Source: Lepisosteus oculatus
Taxonomy: Eukaryota > Chordata > Actinopteri > Semionotiformes > Lepisosteidae
Assembly: GCF_040954835.1 (NCBI RefSeq)
Contig: NC_090711.1
Coordinates: 1,247,501-1,311,500 of the forward strand
DNA: 64,000 nucleotides
Direction: 5' to 3'
The notes under the pieces are model-generated. The model was not told where the DNA came from. It worked only from the letters and a program-made list of their open reading frames with translations, and ran no database searches. Shown one piece after another: positions 51,055 through 60,449 of this stretch (its first letter is position 1; every line of letters starts with the position of its first letter). Both the position numbers and the translations under genes were made by a program.

Positions 51055-54000
51055 TTAATGTTTCGGGGGTCTGTAGGCGATCTTTCTGCTCTTCAGCACA
51101 GACCACTTGTGCCTCTTCAGGTAGTAGATCAGGGGAATGAGGACAGCGGAGCCCATGAGCAGCTGGAAAAGGCAAAAAAACAACAACATTTATTCAGAGT
51201 ACGATTCCAGAGCTGAGTCAATTCGAGATCTTTAACTGAGGTTGAACATCTGCAGTTCTGTGCTGGTGAAATACAGTTTTTGGTGAGCAAGGATCCTGTA
51301 GCCTCCTGCTGTTCCCAAAATCTGTACTTCTGCTTAATTCATTGCTGTGCCAAGAGAAGCCCTCTCTGGGATTCCAGGAGCTGGGCACTGAAAGGTGCCA
51401 TTGAAACAAACTCCAACAGCACTGCAGATCTGAACAAAATCTGTCCTACTATGCCTCCGTGTGGCTATTAAAAATCAACAGTACATTACACATTCATTTC
51501 AGATTAGCTGTCAAGATACAGACTGGGTTACTGGATTTAAAATAATATCTTAATGCCAACCTGCTCATATTTCAACTAAGTATGTACATATTAATTTAGG
51601 TGGGTAGCTGCGTCAGCATGCGTAGGCTACAAAGGAATGAGTAAAAGGTTTATTCCACGCTGAAAAGAGAAGAAAGCACAACATTTTGGCCATGGAGCCT
51701 TCTTCAGGTGTCACACGTCTGACACCTGAAGAAGGCTCCACGGCCAAAATGTGTTTTCTTTCTGCTCTTTTCAGCATTGAATAAACCTATTACTTGCTCA
51801 TGTACATATTAATACACATGCAGTACATGCACATATATTCAACAATCACACGTTTCTCTGTGGGTCACTGGAGGAAAGTGTGTTGCTACTGGGTCACTGG
51901 GCAGGAAAGCGCAGTTCCTGTGGCGCCATCTGGTGGAGGTAAGTGGCCACTCACCTTCAGACCCATACGCTTGCGCTGGTCGTGCTCTGGCTCGGCGGCC
52001 CAGCGCAGGAAGGTGCACACATCCTTTGCGACCTGGCTCATAGTGGCTGGAGTCCCTGAGGATGCAAGAGAGGAGAATCAGTTCCTACTGAGACATGTCT
52101 GTGATGCTGTGAAAGGCTATCTTTCACAGCATCACGCCAGCAGCCATATCACCCTGCAACTCACAACTGGCAACCCACTGAAGCTCAGCAGGTGTGAGCC
52201 TGGACAGTACCTGGATGTGAGACCTTATGGGAAAAACTAAGGTTGCTGCTGGAAGAGGTGTTAGTAGGGCCAGCAGGGGGCGCTCACCCTGCGGTCCATG
52301 TGGGTCCTAATGCCCCAGTATAGTGACGGGGACACTATACTGTAAAAACAGGCGCCGTCCTTCAGATGAGACGTAAAACCGAGATCCTGACTCTCTGTGG
52401 TCATTAAAAAATCCCAGGGCGTTTCTCGAAAAGAGTAGGGGTGTTACCCCGGCGTCCTGGCCAAATTTCCCATTGCCCCTTACCAATCATGGCCTCCTAA
52501 TACTCCCCCTCTATGAATTGGCTTCATTACTCTTCTCTCCTCCCCACTGATAGCTGATGTGTGGTGAGCGCTCTGGCGCACTATGGCTGCCGTCGCATCA
52601 TCCAGGTGGGGCTGCACACTGGTGGTGGTGGAGGGGAGTCCCCATTACCTGTAAAGCGCTTTGAGTGGAGTCTCCAGAAAAGCACTATACAGTATAAGTG
52701 TTAGCAATTATTATTATTATTATCTGGAATCATCTGTCACACACAGCACAAGGGAAAGGGGTTTTCATGCAAATCCCTCAGGCATTTCAGAAAGTGCAGA
52801 AGACATTAGCATTCTTTCAATGTAATGATTCCCTTAGCTCTTCTATCGTCCCGTCTAACACTCTATATAAATATAAATGTACAATTGTTGAAAAAATAAA
52901 GAAGATGAAGTAAAAGGCCCTCCTTAAAAGATAAAAATAAAAACTTGATAAAAATGAAAAAAGGTTTAGCAGAAAAATAAAAGTGGGAAAAGGTTACAGA
53001 TAAAAGGCAGCCTTTGGGTCCAACAGTGACAGGCTGCAACACCCAGCACTAACAGCCGATCTCGACAAACGAAACACCAGTCATTAATAAGCAAGCCTCA
53101 CTGTGGCTTACCGTCATCGTACTCCAGGACCTCATTGTAGATTGGGGGAGCCATGGCGACGGCCTGGCCAGGGAAGTAGGGGTTGTAATAGAGCCCTTCT
53201 CTCATTGTGACGCCCGCTGGGGGGTCACAGTAACCCGTCAGCAGCGAAAACACATAGTCCTCTCCACCATGCCTGCAGGACAGAGAGGACAGACGGGCAG
53301 CAGTCAGTCCAGGGACAGAGAGAGAGGGAGGACAGACGGGCAGCAGTCAGTCCAGGGACAAAGAGAGAGAGAGGACAGACAGGCAGCAGTCAGTCCAGGG
53401 ACAAAGAGAGAGGGAGGACAGACGGGCAGCAGTCAGTCCAGGGACAAAGAGAGAGAGGGAGGACAGACGGGCAGCAGTCAGTCCAGGGACAAAGAGAGAG
53501 AGGACAGACGGGCAGCAGTCAGTCCAGGGACAGAGAGAGAGGGAGGACAGACGGGCAGCAGTCAGTCCAGGGACAAAGAGAGAGAGAGGACAGACAGGCA
53601 GCAGTCAGTCCAGGGCCAAAGAGAGAGGGAGGACAGACGGGCAGCAGTCAGTCCAGGGACAAAGAGAGAGAGGGAGGACAGACGGGCAGCAGTCAGTCCA
53701 GGGACAAAGAGAGAGAGGACAGACGGGCAGCAGTCAGTCCAGGGACAAAGAGAGAGGGAGGACAGACGGGCAGCAGTCAGTCCAGGGACAAAGAGAGAGG
53801 GAGGACAGACGGGCAGCAGTCAGTCCAGGGAGAGAGAGAGGACAGACGGGCAGCAGTCAGTCCAGGGAGAGAGAGAGGACAGACGGGCAGCAGTCAGTCC
53901 AGGGAGAGAGAGAGGACAGACGGGCAGCAGTCAGTCCAGGGAGAGAGAGAGGACAGACGGGCAGCAGTCAGTCCAGGGAGAGAGAGAGGACAGACGGGCA

Positions 54001-57000
54001 GCAGTCAGTCCAGGGAGAGAGAGAGGACAGACGGGCAGCAGTCAGTCCAGGGAGAGAGAGAGGACAGACGGGCAGCAGTCAGTCCAGGGAGAGAGAGAGG
54101 ACAGACGGGCAGCAGTCAGTCCAGGGAGAGAGAGAGGACAGACGGGCAGCAGTCAGTCCAGGGAGAGAGAGAGGACAGACGGGCAGCAGTCAGTCCAGGG
54201 ACAAAGAGAGAGGGAGGACAGACGGGCAGCAGTCAGTCCAAGGACAAAGAGAGAGGGAGGACAGACGGGCAGCAGTCAGTCCAGGGACAAAGAGAGAGAG
54301 AGGACAGACGGGCAGCAGTCAGTCCAGGTAGAGAGAGAGGACAGACGGGCAGCAGTCAGTCCAGGGAGAGAGAGAGGACAGACGGGCAGCAGTCAGTCCA
54401 GGGAGAGAGAGAGGACAGACGGGCAGCAGTCAGTCCAGGGAGAGAGAGGACAGACAGGCAGCAGTCAGTCCAGGGACAAAGAGAGAGAGAGGACAGACGG
54501 GCAGCAGTCAGTCCAGGGACAAAGAGAGAGGGAGGACAGACGGGCAGCAGTCAGTCCAAGGACAAAGAGAGAGGGAGGACAGACGGGCAGCAGTCAGTCC
54601 AGGGACAAAGAGAGAGAGAGGACAGACGGGCAGCAGTCAGTCCAGGTAGAGAGAGAGGACAGACGGGCAGCAGTCAGTCCAGAGAGAGAGAGAGGACAGA
54701 CAGAGGTCAACGAATATTATTAACTGAAGAACATTTGGCTGCAGCTCTTAAACCCTCCAATTGAAAAACCGGGAGCTCAACGGGAATCTTATTTTCATGC
54801 TTGCACGGCGTCTCTACGTGAACACGGGCTACCCATCCCACCCTTGAACCTGCAGACGGCACCTGGCATTGACGATGTAGCTGAGGTCGGGGGGCAGGGC
54901 TCCGTTGTTGGCCGCCCGGGCAGCCTCGGGGTTGGAGTAGGGCTTGGGGAAGTAATCGGACAGCTTCCCCGGACGGGTGAACATCTCACCATTCTCGTCG
55001 GGGCCGTCCACCACCTCGATCTGCAGGGGGCACAACACCTCACTCTGAGCACGTGGAGAACAAAACCTGTACCTGAGCAAAGGGGCACACTGGCGGTTCC
55101 CCCTCCCCGGCCCCCCGGCCCCCCGACCCTGAGCTGGGAGAGGTGGTCAGGAAAAGAGAGGATGGTCACCTGAAAACACCTTAGGAAACTCAAACGCTTT
55201 TCTTGTTTTAGAAACACGTGGAAATGAAAACCTGGGTCAAAGACCTTCGCACGTCTGGCACAATGTTTAACGAGCAGCACGTTCCCGATAACCCTACATC
55301 CATGTTACGCCAAACAATGTCTTGTGGATTAAGTGACGTACAATGAATTGGGTAACTTGATTTACACTACTTGTGTAGCAGTCAGGGCTCTGGACTTGAG
55401 ACTGGAAGGTTGTGGGTTCGAATCCCAGGTGAGACACTGCTGTGGTGCCCCAGTACAAGGTCCTTCACTTGTAAAATACCCAGCTGTATAAATACACCTG
55501 TATAAATGTGTGTGAATAGAAGATACTTTGAGAAAGGTGACGGCCAAACAAATTAAAATTAAACACTTAGACCTAGTATTTTTAAAAATGGCATTATGTC
55601 ACCAAACGCTCTGCTGAGCCCCGATGGTAATACCCCCGCTCATCACACAGTCCTCTCCCACCCCACCCGTCACGTCGCGTTTGCGCCGTGTCAGACAGAA
55701 ATGTTTTCCAAGGGATGCATCTCTCCGTAAGAACACACAATCTATGGGAATATCCCAGGAACAGATCCCGGACATCGATCTCGAAGACTTGCGCTACTGG
55801 ATTTTTCTCCACTCAACAAACCCAAACAGAGGCCGACTGGGAAGAGCTGTATTTAAACCAGGAGACTAGGGTTGCGGGAGTCTGGAACAGGAGTCACTAA
55901 CTAACATGAGCTAAGCCTGAATGTCCTCTTGTTGTGTGCAACCTGTCTGCTCTGTTCCTGCATGCTGGGATAGGCGCCGACTCCCCCGCAACCCCGCACT
56001 GCAAGTAGCGTTGAGGAAGCAGATGGAAGAATGTTCTTTCACTTAGCAAGCATCTATCTTGCCTTCGTCACTGCCTGCAGCCAGGCTGTGGTGGAGAGAC
56101 AGAGTCCCTGGCAGATGCATGGCTGAAATCACTCCGATTACAGGCAAAAAGCAAAACTGAATTAAAGAAGTGAACTTTCCCCATTAGACAGATTAAAAGT
56201 TTGGTCCAGCCTTGAATCCAGTCACCGCAGGGAAAGGCTTTTTATTCGTGAACCTGACTGTATCCACTGCCAGCTCACAACTCCACAGGCTATTGGCAGG
56301 TATCAGAAAAGATACATTTATTCAATTACCGCCAAGTTGGCTGCAAAATTACAGCAGATAAGCTCCTGCTTAATTTAACGCAGATCTGTATGTGCTTAAG
56401 GCATTAATTGTATTTTCAGATGACTGCCAAGGTTATAAAGATCAAAGCACATCCCGCTGTTAAATTTAAAAAAAATATTTCCCACCAGTTTCAAAGCACA
56501 GAAGAAAAGGTTTTCAGCCCAGTTTCATTGCACACTGGCCACATTCTCTCAGGACACGGACAGCACTGTGTCTCATCTCTTCACACAGCTTTTTCAGCTT
56601 GGACACAAACACTCAGAACTGGTTAATATATACCGAATGCCTTCTCATTATGTTAATGAGGAGTGTTTCTACATCAACAAGTTCCTGCTATTAATGCTGA
56701 TCACCCTCAGCAACAATCCACTAACAAGCAGTGTAAATCACCGCAGCTGTCCTATATACAAAAAGAAGCAAAGACTTAAGACAGACTAACGTGAGAACAC
56801 AGATCTGGATCAGTTCATTGTGTAATTATGCGCTTGGAGGAAGAGACTAACAGTTTTTACCAGCTTGCAAACTCCAACATGACAGGCAGAAGACAGAAAA
56901 AGCTGAATACTTCACAATTTTAACCTTATGTGCAGTATAGATAGACAAGAAAAAAAAACAAAAAAATAAACAGTGCATTTCATCACTTCTCAATGAATTA

Positions 57001-59745
57001 AAATGGAACAAAAGCTGATAAACCCCAAAACGGATCACATTGTTTCGCAATGGTGAACAGTTTCCTTACAACAGAAACCAGCCCCTCACCTCCTCAGCCA
57101 GGGTCTTGACCTCGGCCTCCGTGTGCGAGATGCCCACCAGGTTGCGGAAGGCCAGGTACTCCATGCTGTGACAGGCGGCACACACCTGCTTGTACACCTG
57201 GTAGCCACGCCGGATACTGAGGAGCAACACAGAACAGAGAGGGAGCTCAGCACCGTCGACCGATAAAGCGCTCGCAGGCACGGCTTTGGGGAGGCAGGGA
57301 CTCATATTTGGTTGACTGGAAGGAGACGTACTTCTCGTGACCTGAGCGCTAATTAGCAGGTTGTTGTACAGCAGCTGTGCAATCAGTTCAGTATCTGAAA
57401 TAAGGCAATTTGCTCAATAAACAGTATTGCAGAACAAAGTTATTCTTCAATTCTTTCCTGAACATGCAATTAATGTATTTTTGGCTGCTGTATCCAAATC
57501 CTAATTCTAACAAAGGCCACTCGTCATCACTGGACTCCAATGATTATGAGTAATAATAAATCATTTTATACAGCACCTTTTAAGGTAACATCTCAAAGTG
57601 CAAAAAAGTGAAACGGACAGAAAATTACAAAGTACATATAAGAAAGACAGTTGGTTAAAGGGGCAGCAGAAGTTAGAAAACAGCAGATACAGACACTAAT
57701 TAGGTAAAAAAAAAGTACCAGCCCACTCCTGCAAGCCAGGGTGGTGGAAGTGAAAATCAGGGGAGCTACAATGCTCAGGTATGTGGTGTGGAGTTTACAG
57801 AGTTTTTGTTTGTGTCCTACCCAGACAGATGTACTCAGCTGTGCCGAGAGTCTAACACAAAAAAAATGACTTTACAGGCGATCAGGACTGGAAAATGACA
57901 AAAAACAACAACACTAGAAGCAACTGAGCCAATGGGACAGTAACACTGTGATTTGTGGCTGAGAAGGTATCGCCACTCCAGATAACTAAAGTACAAGGAC
58001 ACCGCCTCAGGTATATATTTAATCAAAGCTGGAAAAATACACCTGCATGATCCTTGCAGGTATCTGTCAGCCACAGCGGTACCTCCTTGGGGTTTCTGGA
58101 ATTGATGCCTTGAGATTGCTCTCTATGGAAAGGCACTGTATGGGAATGAAGCTGACCGATTGATTGATTGATTGATTGATTGACCGAGCACGTGGGCAGC
58201 ACCTGGCATGGTCTAGCGAAGACAGCGGGCCGTTGTGGCTCCAGGGATAGGAAGGAGGGTGCAGCTCCAGCTCGGACGCCTTCACCGACTGGTTCAGAGC
58301 CAGCGCCAGGCCAGCGCCTCCTGCTGTCAGAAGGCCCAGCGTCGACAGCGCCATCTTCTTCCCCCGGGAAAGGCTGGCGAACGACATGTTGGCCTGTGCG
58401 GGGGGGGGGGGGGGAATGAGGACATGAAAACCATCGACCGTAAAAGCAACAAGCCAGTGTTGCACAGCGATCCCACCGCCCACACCACTGAGCAGACAAG
58501 CCCAGCACAAAAAGGAGAGCTTGTAACTGAGGGCGGCAGACAAACACCCTTCCAAGAATGGTATCAAAACATTGACTTTTTTAACGATATTCAGTTTATT
58601 CATCCCAGCAAACATGATTTTCTGCAACACGTGGAGCCCTGTCTCCACTGCAGATTAGACACAAGACAGCGGGGGAGGGGAATGGGGGAGAGACGGGACA
58701 TTTCACTCATTCCCACAAGGAATGTGGGAAGGGATTATTTCATACCTGCCTAAATGACGAGCATTGCTTTTTATTTCTATGAATAGAAATAAAAAGCAAT
58801 GCTTGTCATATTGTTTTGTGCATATAATGCTGAGCTGTTTGCAACTTGGCATCGGGTTTGCATCAAAGTAATAACACTGAAATGCTTTTACACCCTAATA
58901 TTTAAGTCAATTAGAAAGACTAGCCAAACATTTTATTTAGTTCATAGTAAGACTATATAGTAGAGGTATGCCTTATGTCACGTAAACAATACTTTTCATG
59001 GACTGTCACAATGGAATGTTGGTTTTCACCAGAAATTTAGTTTTAACGTGTCTGGTGGTGCAAATTTATAGCTCAGATCCTTGTTCGTTAGAAACCGCAC
59101 GAATAATTACAAGTGATTTTATTTTTTTCAAGGCACCTAATAAAAGCTTCAGCCCAGTTTGCAGTGATGTAACGCCTACAGCCGCCGATTCACCTTTCTG
59201 CAGATGAGGATCCAAACCAAGATAAACGTGAAAAATCTGATGCAAACTCTCGCGTATGACGGATATGGATGCAATTCTAGCAGATTTGTCTATATGGAAA
59301 AAAAAAACTATACCAAAAACTGCACAACGCCAAGCAAGTCAACGTCTGAAGCATACCTGTGATCGATTCACCTACGGAGCCTATTTTACACTATAATTCC
59401 ATGATGTTGAACCAATCGCGCAACGTAGCGAACCAGTCTAATAGTTATCCGGAGGCTGAGGGTGCCGAGTCAAACAGCAGCCGGTACCTGTGCGCTGAGA
59501 CCCCTTGGCCAGGACAGCCTCAGCCCACATGAATGACCTTGTCTGTTCCGACACCAACGCTTACATACAACCCATCCCACACTGGGTATTACAGCAAGGG
59601 CACCCCGGGCACCCCCCAAAAGAGGTGTGCCCTAGCTTTCCGGGGGCTGTCGACGGCTGCTTACCCGGGGAGCGTGAAGGGTCTTCGGGGCGTTCAGAAG
59701 AGCCCTCCCGGTCCCGGCCGACACCACCACTCGCAGAGCCGCCAT
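51055..59745 (-). CDS. cyc1: CYC1, cytochrome c1 of respiratory complex III
   Basis: Seven exons: 59665-59745, 58203-58393, 57090-57216, 54863-55020, 53112-53272, 51955-52055, 51055-51162. They sum to 927 nt (308 aa) with consistent phases. Cytochrome c1 is the haem c subunit of the bc1 complex and passes electrons from the Rieske protein to cytochrome c. An arginine-containing mitochondrial presequence and a bipartite sorting segment ([10 protein letters not shown], about 53-62) are followed by the mature start [14 protein letters not shown]. The haem motif CAACH is at 103-107. The axial methionine is Met226 in AMAPPIY. The C-terminal membrane anchor is at about 274-288, followed by [19 protein letters not shown]. 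The start at 59743-59745 has a good AACATGG context; an in-frame upstream ATG near 59823 would add an unusual leader. The human protein is 325 aa; the shortfall is in the presequence. Confidence 0.98.
51639..51799. repeat. Fold-back element with about 75-base inverted arms
   Basis: The left arm (51639-51712) and right arm (51721-51799) are reverse complements with a handful of mismatches and indels, separated by 8 bases. Both contain CCTTCTTCAGGTGTC or its complement and a GGTTTATTC/GAATAAACC block. The block CTGAAGAAGGCTCCACGGCC in the right arm resembles the conserved 3' motif of an abundant vertebrate retroelement. It lies in CYC1 intron 6. Confidence 0.85.
52101..52135. other. Perfect 15-base-pair hairpin at the SINE edge
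   Basis: GTGATGCTGTGAAAG (52101-52115), loop GCTAT, then its exact complement (52121-52135). The next base begins the 5S-like head of the SINE. Confidence 0.9.
52136..52726 (+). mobile_element. 5S-rRNA-headed SINE (SINE3/DeuSINE type) with L2-type tail
   Basis: The head (52136-52250) tracks vertebrate 5S rRNA: GCCAGCAGCCATATCACCCT, then GAAGCTCAGCAGG (A-box region), GCCTGGACAGTACCTGGATG and TGAGACC (C-box region). The body of about 400 bases includes GATGAGACGTAAAACCGAGA and TGGCTGCCGTCGCATCATCC. The tail CTGTAAAGCGCTTTGAGTGG ends in (ATT)n and matches L2-clade LINE 3' ends, so L2 machinery probably mobilised it. The element looks complete, about 590 bases, in CYC1 intron 5, antisense to the gene. 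Confidence 0.85.
53276..54716. repeat. Minisatellite in CYC1 intron 4, about 35 units
   Basis: The core GGACAGACGGGCAGCAGTCA is followed by GTCCAGGG and a GA-rich spacer. Short units are 37 bases; longer units of about 43 bases carry an added ACAAAG in the spacer. I count about 35 copies of CAGCAGTCAGTCC. The plus strand has no stop in any frame, which produces a spurious open frame of 484 codons. It contains no CT dinucleotide, so the CYC1 transcript has no AG across it. The array makes up about 90 percent of intron 4 and reaches the 3' splice site of exon 5. Confidence 0.97.
55365..55560 (+). repeat. tRNA-derived SINE
   Basis: GTAGCAGTCAGGGCTCTGGA (A-box region), GGTTGTGGGTTCGAATCCCA (consensus B box), a CAAGGTCCTTCAC block and an AT-rich CTGTATAAATACACC tail. 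It lies in CYC1 intron 3, antisense. The GCTCTGGACTTGAGA stretch is not a functional anticodon arm, so this is a SINE and not a tRNA gene. Confidence 0.75.
55940..56035 (+). repeat. 3' fragment of SINE family A
   Basis: GCATGCTGGGATAGGCGCCG followed by CCCGCAACCCCGCACTGCAA, TAGCGTTGAGGAAGCAG and ATGGAAGAATG matches the 3' end of the family A copy at 39706 (read there on the minus strand). The tRNA-like head is missing. Confidence 0.6.
57540..57610 (-). repeat. L2-type LINE or SINE tail, minus strand
   Basis: Plus-strand AATAATAAATCATTTTATAC, then AGCACCTTTTAAGG, ACATCTCAAAGTGC corresponds to the AGCGCTTTGAGAGG / GGTGCTATATAAAA tail at 36544-36600, diverged. It lies in CYC1 intron 2. Confidence 0.6.
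58158..58184. repeat. (GATT)n microsatellite
   Basis: About six GATT units, within 25 bases of the donor of CYC1 exon 2. Confidence 0.85.
58754..58809. repeat. Near-perfect palindrome, 27-base arms
   Basis: Left arm 58754-58780 and right arm 58783-58809 are reverse complements with one mismatch (GACGAGC against GACAAGC) and a 2-base centre. The arms contain GCATTGCTTTTTATTTCTAT. It lies in CYC1 intron 1, with no flanking coding function. Confidence 0.95.
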
Positions 59746-59901
59746 GTTCACTCTCTGCCACAGCGGACGTCCGCCGGCTCTGTCCCCGCCTCCCCAGCAC
59801 CGCTGCCAAGCCCGCTTACACAACGCCTACACAACGCTGCTCACCGGGGCAAAAATTTTTTTCAAACTGCTGGTGAATTCGAAACGCATTTTAAAGCTGC
59901 C

Positions 59902-59904
<3 letters not shown>

Positions 59905-59936
<32 letters not shown>
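59905..59936. repeat. Poly(A) tract of about 30 bases
   Basis: An uninterrupted A run (T run on the CYC1 strand) about 165 bases upstream of the CYC1 start codon. It may be a retroposon tail or simple expansion; no retroposed body is recognisable next to it. Confidence 0.8.
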
Positions 59937-59937
<1 letters not shown>

Positions 59938-60079
59938 AATGATCTTGAATTAGTCATGTTTTCATAACGGGCGGACAAAAGGAACAGCCCGCCGGATGTG
60001 CTCACAGCGACCCCACACGGTGGGGAGGACTTAATGTCTCGTCATCCTCCTTGCACTTCAGGGCTGCGACGGGACAGAG

Positions 60080-60440
60080 CTGTGTCAAGTGTCGACGGGC
60101 TGGGTTAGCGCCGCTGCCGCACAGCTGTTGGCTCTGGGTTTAATTCCGGACTGGGTGGCGTCTGCACGCTGCATGCTTTTCGCTCCCATCCTGGTGCTCT
60201 GAGCACTTGCCAGCTTGGCTGGTCTCTAGCACATCCAAAGATGTACTCTTAGCGTTTTAGGGTGTTTCGCTCCCTGTGCTTTCTGGGTAGGCTCTGGGAT
60301 GCTGCGATCATTCCCAGGAACGCTCAGTGGTGTGACGACGGGCCTGTATCCTGAATCCTTGAGGCTCAAGCTGAGAACGTCTCGCCTCTCGATGCTCGTC
60401 AGCCTGTAGCATCAGGTGAGGCAGGCAGAGGCCTGCGGAC
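60080..60440 (+). repeat. Diverged SINE family A copy
   Basis: GTTAGCGCCGCTGCCGCACA, GGCTCTGGGTTTAATTCCGG (B-box region), GCATGCTTTTCGCTCCCATC, GGTGCTCTGAG and CACATCCAAAGATGTAC follow the block order of the copy at 39706. It is heavily mutated, and its 3' boundary is uncertain. Confidence 0.55.
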
Positions 60441-60449
60441 GTAAATTCG

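Noticed and set aside
52136-52250. 5S rRNA gene
   Set aside because: The match is diverged in the internal control region, lacks the proper 5S 3' end and T-run terminator, and continues into a SINE body and LINE tail.
53276-54716. Regular direct repeats resembling a CRISPR array
   Set aside because: The units are contiguous and nearly identical throughout, with no unique spacers, and lie in a eukaryotic intron. It is a minisatellite.
53269-54723. Uninterrupted 484-codon open frame, repetitive Gln/Arg/Ser-rich peptide
   Set aside because: It is the minisatellite read on the strand opposite CYC1. The 37-base unit has no stop in any frame and cycles through all three, giving a 37-residue pseudo-repeat. 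The frame overlaps the CYC1 exon 5 splice site and has no independent coding evidence.
55365-55450. tRNA gene with GGTTCGAATCC box
   Set aside because: The acceptor and anticodon stems do not pair. The same block order recurs at 2365, 3045 and 10735. It is a tRNA-derived SINE.
59743-59823. Upstream in-frame ATG extending CYC1 by 26 residues
   Set aside because: The extension is Trp/Gly/Arg-rich and unlike a cytochrome c1 presequence. The downstream ATG has a better context and gives the expected MAALRVV start.
59820-59936. Poly(A) tail of a processed pseudogene
   Set aside because: No coding or RNA sequence similar to a known gene precedes the A run, and I see no target-site duplication.
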